Assembly: GCF_017329565.1 (NCBI RefSeq)
Contig: NZ_JAFMTT010000002.1
Length of the DNA stretch: 64,000 nucleotides
Strand: one strand, 5' to 3'
DNA from: Alicyclobacillus mali
Lineage (GTDB): Bacteria > Bacillota > Bacilli > Alicyclobacillales > Alicyclobacillaceae
The position numbers and the translations under genes are program-made. The notes under the pieces are model-generated. The model saw nothing but the letters and a program-made list of their open reading frames with translations, did not search any database and was not told the origin of the DNA. Positions 43,788 to 50,707 of this stretch are shown here, one piece after another (positions within the stretch are counted from its first letter, which is position 1; each line of letters opens with the position of its first letter).

Positions 43788-43825
43788 GCCTGAGGCAGCG
43801 CCGCATGCGGACAACCGCCTCAGGC
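43788..43825. other. Nested inverted repeats in the leader of the small-gene array
   Basis: GCCTGAGGC (43788-43796) and GCCTCAGGC (43817-43825) form a 9-bp stem; inside the loop lies a 10-bp palindrome CCGCATGCGG (43801-43810). Located 50-88 bp before the first array gene. CATACGCT at 43825-43832 recalls the -10 of mother-cell sigma factors (CATAcanT), but no matching -35 is visible. Confidence 0.5.
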
Positions 43826-43875
43826 ATACGCTGTCACATGGGTGCGGAGTCCTCGCCCATGGAAGGAGACGGTCC

Positions 43876-44124
43876 ATGCCTTCTCTCATCGTCATCGGCA
43901 CGGCCGCGGCAGATGCCGCCGTTCAGAATGCTGGAATTTTTCTCGGCGAGGGCAACGTCGGCGGCTGGGACGCCAACCGCAAGATGTCCAATGCGTACAG
44001 CGGCACGTATGGGGCCTTTAACTTCCTGCCCGCCATGGTGAATGTCAACGTGGACAACTTCGAGGTGGTGGATGGAGCCATCAACGACACGGACTTCAAG
44101 CTCACCGTGGGCGCCAACGGTTAA
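43876..44124 (+). CDS. Small array protein A (82 aa), first of five paralogues
   Basis: I do not recognise a named family. The 82-residue protein has a hydrophobic N-terminus (MPSLIVIGTA), then VQNAGIFLGEGNVGGWDANR with Lys next, a variable aromatic middle (TYGAFNFLP) and NFEVVDGAINDTDFK. All five array members share these two blocks. No signal peptide or membrane helix. GGAAGGAG stands 7 bases before the ATG. First gene after a strong terminator, so it probably has its own promoter, and 41 bp from the next copy. A structural or coat-type role in multi-copy assembly is an inference from tandem duplication and size. Confidence 0.8.
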   Translation: MPSLIVIGTAAADAAVQNAGIFLGEGNVGGWDANRKMSNAYSGTYGAFNFLPAMVNVNVDNFEVVDGAINDTDFKLTVGANG

Positions 44125-44165
44125 CGTGGTCCAAGAGGCAGGCAAATCGAGGGCGGAGGAGTGAC

Positions 44166-44414
44166 ATGCCAAGCGTCATCTTGCTCGGGTCGCTATTGAT
44201 GAACACGCCCCAGCAGAACGCGGGTGCTTTCGTCGGCGAATACAATTTTGCCGGCTGGGACGCCAACCGCAAAATGAGTCAGGCGCACGGCGGAGAATTC
44301 GGCTTCTTCAATTGGAGCCCCGGATTCTACAACCTGAACCTGGATAGCTTTGAAGTCGTGGATGGCGCCATTAACGACGCGGACGCCAAGCCCGTCATCG
44401 GCAACAACCTGTGA
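44166..44414 (+). CDS. Small array protein B (82 aa)
   Basis: Second paralogue: MPSVILLGSLLMNTPQQNAG, then FVGEYNFAGWDANRKMSQAH, an aromatic middle (GEFGFFNWSPGFYN), and DSFEVVDGAINDADAK. It is closest to protein A, sharing GWDANRKMS and FEVVDGAIND, which suggests A and B arose from the most recent duplication. GGAGG 6 bases before the ATG. Function unknown. Confidence 0.8.
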   Translation: MPSVILLGSLLMNTPQQNAGAFVGEYNFAGWDANRKMSQAHGGEFGFFNWSPGFYNLNLDSFEVVDGAINDADAKPVIGNNL

Positions 44415-44458
44415 GCACGGCGCGTCGTGACGCTCGCACAACGGGGGAGGAGATGGCC

Positions 44459-44707
44459 ATTCCTGCGCTCGTCTTTATCGGAGCCAACAACTCCATGACA
44501 CCGCAGCAGAACGCGGGCACCTTCATCGGCCAGGTCAACAACGGGGCCTGGGACGCGAACATGAAGTTTCAGGCCGGAAAAAGCGGCAACTATGACGTGA
44601 TGAGCTACAATCTGCAGATCTGGAGCCTGCTGTTCGACAGCTTCGAATTCATCGACGGTCAGGTGAATACGCTCGGCCTGAAGCCGGACGTAGAAGGCAA
44701 CGTCTAA
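44459..44707 (+). CDS. Small array protein C, probable ATT start
   Basis: Third paralogue (82 aa if started at ATT 44459): IPALVFIGANNSMTPQQNAG, FIGQVNNGAWDANMK, then a more polar middle and DSFEFIDGQVN. Start choice: an in-frame ATG at 44453 lies only 2 bases after GGGGGAGG, whereas ATT at 44459 is 8 bases after it and makes the protein begin at the same residue (x-P) as its paralogues. The second block is degenerate at its end (NTLGLK instead of DxDxK), so C is the most diverged copy. Confidence 0.72.
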   Translation: MPALVFIGANNSMTPQQNAGTFIGQVNNGAWDANMKFQAGKSGNYDVMSYNLQIWSLLFDSFEFIDGQVNTLGLKPDVEGNV

Positions 44708-44738
44708 ACGCGCCCTTGAGGCGAAGGAGGCGATTCCC

Positions 44739-44984
44739 ATTCCAGTGCTGATTCTGAGCGGCGTGCTGAACACCATGACGCCGCAACAGAACGCGGGCGT
44801 TTTTCTCGGGCAGATCAACATCGGCGGCTGGGACGCCAACCAAAAGTACGGCGCCGGCAAGGCGCTCGACGCAGGGGTGTTCAACGTCCTCATCAGCACC
44901 AATACGCTGTTCGACAGCTTCGAAGTGTTAGACGGCGTCATTCACGACCAGGACCTGAAGTTCAATTACGAGTGGAATTTCTGA
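44739..44984 (+). CDS. Small array protein D, probable ATT start
   Basis: Fourth paralogue (81 aa): IPVLILSGVLNTMTPQQNAG, FLGQINIGGWDANQK, a hydrophobic middle, and DSFEVLDGVIHDQDLK. No ATG, GTG or TTG lies at a sensible distance from the ribosome site GAAGGAGG (44723-44730): the first GTG (44745) is 14 bases away, but ATT at 44739 is 8 bases away and aligns with the starts of the other copies. AUU initiation, as in infC, is therefore the best reading. Confidence 0.72.
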   Translation: MPVLILSGVLNTMTPQQNAGVFLGQINIGGWDANQKYGAGKALDAGVFNVLISTNTLFDSFEVLDGVIHDQDLKFNYEWNF

Positions 44985-45020
44985 CGCCACGTGCACCAGT
45001 TCAGAAATGGGGGGCATCGC

Positions 45021-45269
45021 TTGCCTACCGTCATTGCGTTTCAGGCGATCTTAAGCAACACACCGCAACAGAACTCGGGCATCTTCATTGGCGAGATCAA
45101 CATCGGCGGCTGGGACGCGCACGTGAAATCGAACGCCGCCCAGGCCGCGGTGCTGGGCTCCCGGAATGCGCACTTGTTCACGCGCAACCTGAATATCGAC
45201 AGTTACGAGCTGTGCGACGGGCTTATCTTCGACCAGGACTTCAAACCAACATGGGGAATCCAGTGTTGA
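45021..45269 (+). CDS. Small array protein E (82 aa), TTG start
   Basis: Fifth paralogue: LPTVIAFQAILSNTPQQNSG, FIGEINIGGWDAHVK, a middle with more polar residues, and DSYELCDGLIFDQDFK. It begins with TTG at 45021, 6 bases after GGGGGG, again placing the start just before the conserved proline. Shares GEINIGGWDA and DQDxK with D, so D and E form a second pair. Followed by a hairpin that can act as terminator. Contains two cysteines, which the other copies lack. Confidence 0.78.
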   Translation: MPTVIAFQAILSNTPQQNSGIFIGEINIGGWDAHVKSNAAQAAVLGSRNAHLFTRNLNIDSYELCDGLIFDQDFKPTWGIQC

Positions 45270-45283
45270 ACGCGAAGCAGAGC

Positions 45284-45307
45284 AAAAGGCCGCCCCACCG
45301 GGCGGCC
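45284..45307 (-). terminator. Terminator between array and PfpI gene
   Basis: Perfect 8-bp stem GGCCGCCC/GGGCGGCC with CACC loop. On the minus strand it is followed by TTTT (A45284-45287), so it ends the PfpI transcript 8 bp past its stop. On the plus strand only ATGTTT follows, so it may also stop the array weakly. Confidence 0.75.
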
Positions 45308-45315
45308 ATGTTTCG

Positions 45316-45867
45316 TCAGGCGTTCAGAAGTTTCAGGAACTCGCGCATAAACCCAGGCAGATCCGGCCATGCGTGCCCAGAGACGAGGTTTCCTTCCACG
45401 TACAGCGTCTGGGAAGCGTACGTCGCCCCCATCCCTTCCACGCTCGGCTTGCAGGCGATGTACGCCGTCATGGTGCGCCCCTGCAGCTTGTCTCGCACCA
45501 CTTCGAGCACCTGTGCGGCATGGCATATGGCGCCAACTGGCTTGTTGGCATCGAAAAAATGGCCCACGATGCGCGGCACGTGTTCATTCAAGCGAATGTA
45601 CTCTGGCGCCCGGCCGCCGGGCAAGATGAGGCCGTCGAATTCCTCCGGCCGAATGTCGGCGAAAGCCGCGTGGGACTGAATGAGGTATCCCGGTTTCTCC
45701 GTATAGGTGTCCCAGCCCGTGAAATCGTGGACGACGGTGTTCAGCGTTTTCTTGCTCGGCGCTGCGATGACGGCGTCGATCCCTTCCTCGAGGAGCCGAT
45801 AGTAAGGATAGTAGATTTCCAGCGCTTCGACGGCGTCTCCCGCCAAGATCAGCACCTTCTTGGCCAT
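45316..45867 (-). CDS. DJ-1/PfpI family protein
   Basis: Class I glutamine-amidotransferase-like fold, 183 aa. The nucleophile is Cys in GAICHAAQVLE near residue 114, with Glu in DAVEALEIYYP near 15 and His next to the Cys. Similar to general stress protein 18 (YfkM) of Bacillus. Family activities include deglycase/glyoxalase III and peptidase claims; none can be chosen from sequence. AGGGATG-type leader and own terminator: single-gene unit. Confidence 0.88.
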   Translation of the reverse strand: MAKKVLILAGDAVEALEIYYPYYRLLEEGIDAVIAAPSKKTLNTVVHDFTGWDTYTEKPGYLIQSHAAFADIRPEEFDGLILPGGRAPEYIRLNEHVPRIVGHFFDANKPVGAICHAAQVLEVVRDKLQGRTMTAYIACKPSVEGMGATYASQTLYVEGNLVSGHAWPDLPGFMREFLKLLNA

Positions 45868-46014
45868 CTGAACATCCCTCTCCTCGTTCCGATTGAACGC
45901 CTCACACGGCGTCCCACTCCATTGTATGGGATTTCAGACATCTCGTCCACGCCGGCTTTTCGACACCGTTCGATCACCGGCGAGTCGCATCGCCACGCGC
46001 TCGCCGCACCGCGA

Positions 46015-46896
46015 TCATTCGAGACGGTCTGGGCGAACCAACCGCTCGGCGAACGCCACGAGGTCCACCGCCACCTGACTGACCTCCTGCATGGAGGAAG
46101 CCATGGCCTCCGCCGCCGCGCGCTGCGCTTCCGCCTCCCGGTCGACACGCTCAATCGCTTCGTTCAGAGCCTCAAGCATCTCCACCATCCGGCGCGTATT
46201 CTGCGCGATGACGTCCGTCTGCGATCTCGCCCCCTCCGCCAAGCGCCGGATCTCTCGGGCGATCACGGCAAAGCCGCGCCCGACGTCACCCGCGCGCGAC
46301 GCCTCGATGGAGGCGTTCAAACCGAGGATACGGCTCGTGTCTGCGATCTCCCGGACCTCATCCGAAATCGACCGCACATCCCGCACCGCCTCCAGCACGG
46401 ACCGCGACTCACGCGCGATGTCGCCCAGGCTCGTGGCCAGGACCTGCATGGACGCGGCCATCTCCTGAAGCGTCGCGCTCGTCTGCTGCACGGACGAAGA
46501 GAGCGTCGTGGCCAGACTGACGAGGCGCTCCTCCGCATCCACCGGGGCGCACGCGCAAAACACGCCGACAGCCTCGCCGCCGTCACCAGAGATGGGCACC
46601 GCGTTCATCACCACCGGCACGCCAAACACCGAGTCGTCCAGGCGAACCCGGTGCACGCGCCCTTCTCGCACCGCTTCATAAAGCCCATCTCCAGGCCGAA
46701 GCTCATAGCCCTCTGCCGCCTCGATGGCAAGCGACCTCGCCGGAATGACGCCTCTCACGCGCGTCCGATCCGCGACGAGTATGGCCACGTCATCCAAACA
46801 AGCGCGTTGCGCTACCGTGGCAAAACGAAGCGCACCCGCGATGGCCGGGTGCATGGTCTCGTACTCCTGAGGCGAGGCGGTCGAACTTACCTCCAC
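46015..46896 (-). CDS. Soluble methyl-accepting chemotaxis-type receptor
   Basis: 293 aa without membrane segments. The N-terminal ~120 residues look like a PAS/GAF-like sensor with two cysteines (VFCACAPVD) and then a coiled-coil signalling domain. The conserved hairpin tip of chemoreceptors, normally a long EISxIAxQTNLLALNAAIEAAR-type region, reads here EIADTSRILGLNASIEASRA, followed by GRGFAVIAREIRRLAE. The GTG at 46896 is preferred because the ATG at 46902 touches the ribosome site. Short signalling helices recall YfmS-type cytoplasmic receptors. Confidence 0.83.
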   Translation of the reverse strand: MEVSSTASPQEYETMHPAIAGALRFATVAQRACLDDVAILVADRTRVRGVIPARSLAIEAAEGYELRPGDGLYEAVREGRVHRVRLDDSVFGVPVVMNAVPISGDGGEAVGVFCACAPVDAEERLVSLATTLSSSVQQTSATLQEMAASMQVLATSLGDIARESRSVLEAVRDVRSISDEVREIADTSRILGLNASIEASRAGDVGRGFAVIAREIRRLAEGARSQTDVIAQNTRRMVEMLEALNEAIERVDREAEAQRAAAEAMASSMQEVSQVAVDLVAFAERLVRPDRLE

Positions 46897-47001
46897 ACGC
46901 ATCCTCCTTTGCACCGAGCCACCCTGTTGCTCGATATTCGATTCCACACGCCTTCAGCATCCTCCTGCTTCACAGGCATCCGAACGCGTGAAAACCGCAT
47001 G

Positions 47002-47028
47002 AAAAAGGGCGCCAGTGACCTGGCACCC
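47002..47028 (-). terminator. Rho-independent terminator after the amino acid permease
   Basis: Minus-strand stem GGGTGCCAG/CTGGCGCCC (one G-U pair) with GTCA loop, followed by TTTTT (A47002-47006), 14 bp past the permease stop. Confidence 0.8.
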
Positions 47029-47042
47029 TTGTTTGCCCGCAC

Positions 47043-48635
47043 TCACTCCGCGTCCGCGAGCTGCGGGTTTTCACCCGCTGGAAAGTTGGGCTTCGAAAAT
47101 CCGCTGCGCACGCCCCACAGGTAGAAGACGAGCGCAGACGCGGCCACGACCACCATGTCCCAGCCGTAGGGCAGGACGCCGATCCCGCCAAACTTGCCGC
47201 TGCCGAGGAACGAGATGAGGGCCATCCAGAGCAGGTACACCATGAGCCAGAGCCCGTGGCGGAAATGCTCTGCAAAACCGCGCCAGCCCGCTTTCGCCAT
47301 GTAGTAGAAATACACCGGCAACCCGATGATGATCACGATGATGACCTCACCCGTCAGCGGCCACTGCGCCCAATAGAGGATGAGAGACGCGAAGATGAAC
47401 GCGATAGGAGCAATGACGGTCATCCCGGGGACTCGCACCGGGCGCTTGACGTGATCGCCCATGTTGCGGAACGCCATGACTGCGATGGGCCCGGTGACGT
47501 AAGAGATGAGGGTTGCCACGGAGATGACGCCGGAAAGCTCGCCCCAGCCCCGGAACATCAACATGAAGATGTACGCGATGACCAAATTCAGCCACATCGC
47601 CGCGCGCGGCACGCCGTAGCGCGGGTGAATCCGGCCGAACACCTTCGGAAAGTAGCCGTTCGCCTCCAGGCCGTGGACCATGCGCGCGGTGGTCGCCGTG
47701 TACGTGATACCGGTGCCGGACGGCGACACGAAGGCGTCCAGGAAGAGAACGATGGCGAGCCAGTTCACGTTCAGGGCGAGGGCGAGATCGGCAAACGGCG
47801 ACTTCAGGTTGATACTCGCCCAACCGTGGCTGAGCAGGCTGCCCGGCATCGATCCGATGAACGCCGCCTGGAGGCACAGGTAGATCACGCCGGCGAGCAG
47901 AACGGAGCCGATCACGGCGAGCGGCACGTTGGGGCTCGGATTGCGCGCCTCGCCGGCCAGATTGATGGGGCTCTGAAAGCCGTTGAACGCAAAGATAACG
48001 CCGGACGTCGCGATGGCCGTCAGCACGCTCGCCCACCCGTTCGGCGCAAACCCGCCGTACTGCGTGAAGTTGTGCGTGTCAAAATGAGCGGCGATGAGGC
48101 CAATCACGGTGAGTGCAGGAATGATGAACTTGAACACGGTGATGAGCGTGTTGGCACGGGCGAACAGCTTCACCGTCCAGTAATTCAGCAAAAAGTAAAT
48201 GAAGACGAGGATGGCTGCCAGCAGCAGACCGGGCGGCGTGAGCGTCTTGTTGACGTACAGGTGGTGCGTCCACTGAGCCCAGTGCCACGGCCACGAACTC
48301 ATGTACTGAATCGAAGCCTCCGCCTCAATGGGGATGACGGACGCAATGGCAATCCAGTTCGCCCAGCCGGACAAAAAACCGACAAACGACCCGTGCGAGT
48401 AGTGGGCGTAGCGCACCATGCCGCCGGATCGCGGGAACATGGGGCCGAGCTCCGCGTAGGTCAGGCCGATGAGAAGAATGACAGCCATGCCAAGGATCCA
48501 CGCGACCATCGCGGCCGGACCTGCGACCTTGGCGGCCTTCCACGCGCCGAACAGCCAACCCGAGCCGATGATGGACCCGAGCCCGGTCATGGTCAGCGCG
48601 ACGAGCTGGATCTCCCGGCGCATACCCTTGTCCAT
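47043..48635 (-). CDS. APC-superfamily amino acid permease
   Basis: 530-residue permease with twelve or more membrane helices. Helix 1 carries the unwound substrate-binding motif TMTGLGSIIGSGWLFG, and helix 6 ATSGVIFAFNGFQSP; the loop DAFVSPSGTGITYTATTARM is also typical. It ends with a ~30-residue cytoplasmic tail. GGGAGGAA ribosome site. Divergent from the aldehyde dehydrogenase gene with 435 bp between. The substrate could be an amino acid or an amine; an amine would fit the neighbouring dehydrogenase. Confidence 0.88.
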   Translation of the reverse strand: MDKGMRREIQLVALTMTGLGSIIGSGWLFGAWKAAKVAGPAAMVAWILGMAVILLIGLTYAELGPMFPRSGGMVRYAHYSHGSFVGFLSGWANWIAIASVIPIEAEASIQYMSSWPWHWAQWTHHLYVNKTLTPPGLLLAAILVFIYFLLNYWTVKLFARANTLITVFKFIIPALTVIGLIAAHFDTHNFTQYGGFAPNGWASVLTAIATSGVIFAFNGFQSPINLAGEARNPSPNVPLAVIGSVLLAGVIYLCLQAAFIGSMPGSLLSHGWASINLKSPFADLALALNVNWLAIVLFLDAFVSPSGTGITYTATTARMVHGLEANGYFPKVFGRIHPRYGVPRAAMWLNLVIAYIFMLMFRGWGELSGVISVATLISYVTGPIAVMAFRNMGDHVKRPVRVPGMTVIAPIAFIFASLILYWAQWPLTGEVIIVIIIGLPVYFYYMAKAGWRGFAEHFRHGLWLMVYLLWMALISFLGSGKFGGIGVLPYGWDMVVVAASALVFYLWGVRSGFSKPNFPAGENPQLADAE

Positions 48636-48762
48636 GAAATTCCTCCCTTGTATGTGCAGATTCCTTGATGCGCCCCGCCGCGGCGTCGGAATGACCGCAG
48701 TCTCTGGGCGTGATCGCTTTCATGCCCATGCATGAGGCCATAGATGGGCCACCATACGCCCC

Positions 48763-48792
48763 ATGATGCCCTAAGGAGATCACCCCTGTCAA
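48763..48792 (-). promoter_or_regulatory. Putative promoter of the amino acid permease
   Basis: Perfect -35 TTGACA (48787-48792) and CATCAT (48763-48768) on the minus strand with an 18-bp spacer, leaving a ~120-base leader. The leader shows no riboswitch I can recognise. Confidence 0.45.
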
Positions 48793-48914
48793 CCGAGATA
48801 CTTCTTGGAATTGATGGACGATTTCGATCCGACTGAGATGAACGATCAGTTCACAACTTTCCATTTGCCAAGCGATGCATCCCCGCAACCTTGGACTTGC
48901 AAGAACCTCCGAGC

Positions 48915-48936
48915 ATGAACGGACATCCTCGTTCAT
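48915..48936. other. Inverted repeat in the permease / dehydrogenase intergenic region
   Basis: ATGAACG (48915-48921) and CGTTCAT (48930-48936) are perfect 7-bp arms with an 8-base centre, midway in the 435-bp gap 48636-49070. It lies ~50 bp upstream of the plus-strand -35 and could be an activator site. The rest of the gap holds the two promoters and nothing else I can name. Confidence 0.35.
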
Positions 48937-48988
48937 ATCATCGAGTGGGGTCAAAAAATTGAAAGACCCACGAGCCCAATTTCAAGGG

Positions 48989-49017
48989 TTGAATCTTCGC
49001 AAGTCTCTTAATATGAT
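48989..49017 (+). promoter_or_regulatory. Promoter of the aldehyde dehydrogenase gene
   Basis: TTGAAT (48989-48994) and TATGAT (49012-49017) with a 17-bp spacer, 53 bp before the GTG start. Confidence 0.55.
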
Positions 49018-49070
49018 GGAGTTGAAAGCGGTTTCCAACCGTTTTCTGATCAAGTAAGGAGGGGACATGG

Positions 49071-50564
49071 GTGGCAGTTCAAGAAGTGAACGCGAGCGCT
49101 CTGCATCCGGATGTCGTCGAGTTTCTGAAGGGTCCCAAAGGCTTGTTCATTGACGGCGAATTCGTTCCCTCGCTCTCTGGCAAAACGTTTAAGTCTATCA
49201 ATCCCGCGACAGAAGAGGTCCTCGTGGAAGTTGCGGAGGCGGAAGCCCCCGACATCGATCGCGCGGTCAAAGCTGCTAGGCGCGCCTTTGAGTCCGGCCC
49301 GTGGTCGCGCATGAGTGCAGCGGAGCGGTCTCGGCTGCTCTACAGACTGGCGGATCTCATGGAAGAACATAAACTGCAACTCGCTCAGCTTGAAACGCTC
49401 GACAACGGAAAACCCATCCGCGAGTCCCTGAACGCAGACCTTCCTCTTGCTATCGAACATATTCGCTATTACGCCGGGTGGCCGACCAAAGTCGTGGGAC
49501 AGACCATCCCGGTAGCGGGAAAATACTTCAACTACACGCGCCACGAGCCCGTTGGTGTGGTGGGCCAGATCATTCCGTGGAACTTCCCGCTCCTCATGGC
49601 TTGCTGGAAAATCGGCGCCGCGCTGGCCATGGGCTGCACGGTGGTGCTTAAGCCAGCCGAGCAGACCCCGCTCTCGGCGCTCTACCTTGCCAAGTTGATT
49701 CAAGAGGCGGGATTCCCAGCGGGCGTCGTCAACGTCGTGCCAGGCTTCGGCGAGACGGCCGGACAGGCGCTCGTGGAGCACCCGGACGTCAACAAAATTG
49801 CGTTCACGGGATCGACGGAAGTAGGCAAACTCATCATGCGCAACGCCGCGGCGACCCTGAAGCGCGTCACGCTTGAGCTTGGCGGCAAGTCGCCGAACAT
49901 CATCCTTCCGGATGCCGATATGAGCCGCGCCATCCCTGGCGCGTTCCTGGGTATCATGTTCAACCAGGGTCAGGTGTGCTGCGCCGGATCGCGCCTGTTC
50001 GTGCAGAAGAAAGCGTATGACAACGTCGTGGCCGATCTCGTCTCCCTGGCACAGAACATCCGCCAGGGCCCCGGACTGGATCAGGGCACGGAGATGGGCC
50101 CGCTCGTATCCGACGAACAGGAGAAGCGCGTGCTCGGCTACATCGAGAAGGGCGTGGAAGAGGGCGCCGAAGTCCTCGTGGGCGGCGGCAAGGCCACGGA
50201 TCGAGGCTACTTCGTGCAGCCGACCATCTTCGCCAACGTCCGGGACGACATGACCATCGCACGCGAAGAGATTTTCGGACCGGTGGTCGCAGCGATGCCG
50301 TTTGAAGACCTGGACGAAGTCATTGCGCGCGCCAACGACACGGAATACGGCCTGGCGGCGGGCGTGTGGACGGAGAACATCCGGAACGCCCACTACATCG
50401 CAAGCAAGTTGAGGGCCGGGACTGTTTGGGTCAACTGCTACAACGTGTTTGACGCGGCGGCGCCGTTCGGCGGCTACAAGCAGTCCGGCATCGGGCGCGA
50501 AATGGGCTCGTACGCGTTGAACAACTACACCGAGGTCAAGGACGTGTGGATCAGCCTGAGTTGA
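49071..50564 (+). CDS. NAD(P)-dependent aldehyde dehydrogenase
   Basis: 497-residue ALDH-superfamily enzyme oxidising an aldehyde to the acid in the cytoplasm. Coenzyme and catalytic features: QIIPWNFPLLMACWKIG (Asn of the oxyanion hole), FTGSTEVGK, LELGGKSPNI (general base Glu near 266) and FNQGQVCCAGSRLF (nucleophile Cys near 300). The GTG start follows AAGGAGGGG by 6 bases. Most similar in pattern to betaine/short-chain ALDHs; specificity open. Strong terminator follows. Confidence 0.93.
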   Translation: MAVQEVNASALHPDVVEFLKGPKGLFIDGEFVPSLSGKTFKSINPATEEVLVEVAEAEAPDIDRAVKAARRAFESGPWSRMSAAERSRLLYRLADLMEEHKLQLAQLETLDNGKPIRESLNADLPLAIEHIRYYAGWPTKVVGQTIPVAGKYFNYTRHEPVGVVGQIIPWNFPLLMACWKIGAALAMGCTVVLKPAEQTPLSALYLAKLIQEAGFPAGVVNVVPGFGETAGQALVEHPDVNKIAFTGSTEVGKLIMRNAAATLKRVTLELGGKSPNIILPDADMSRAIPGAFLGIMFNQGQVCCAGSRLFVQKKAYDNVVADLVSLAQNIRQGPGLDQGTEMGPLVSDEQEKRVLGYIEKGVEEGAEVLVGGGKATDRGYFVQPTIFANVRDDMTIAREEIFGPVVAAMPFEDLDEVIARANDTEYGLAAGVWTENIRNAHYIASKLRAGTVWVNCYNVFDAAAPFGGYKQSGIGREMGSYALNNYTEVKDVWISLS

Positions 50565-50580
50565 GCGCGCGATGGAGACG

Positions 50581-50608
50581 GGCCCGGCAAACCGCCGGGC
50601 CTATTTTT
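50581..50608 (+). terminator. Rho-independent terminator after the aldehyde dehydrogenase
   Basis: 8-bp perfect stem GGCCCGGC/GCCGGGCC with AAACC loop and TATTTTT, 17 bp past the stop. Confidence 0.88.
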
Positions 50609-50707
50609 GTCGCCCAAATTGGCATATGTGGACGATTGTAGACACCAGTGCTGCCATGCTCGCCTATTGTGTGCAGAAAGAGATTCTCTTGGCGAGGAGG
50701 ACGCCCG

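Noticed and set aside
43825..43833. Sporulation sigma-E/sigma-K promoter for the small-gene array
   Set aside because: A -10-like CATACGCT is present, but no ATATT or AC element lies at the proper distance upstream, so it is not called as a promoter.
48636..49070. Riboswitch or small RNA in the 435-bp permease/dehydrogenase gap
   Set aside because: Only promoters and one 7-bp inverted repeat are visible; no T-box, glycine or lysine riboswitch signature was found.
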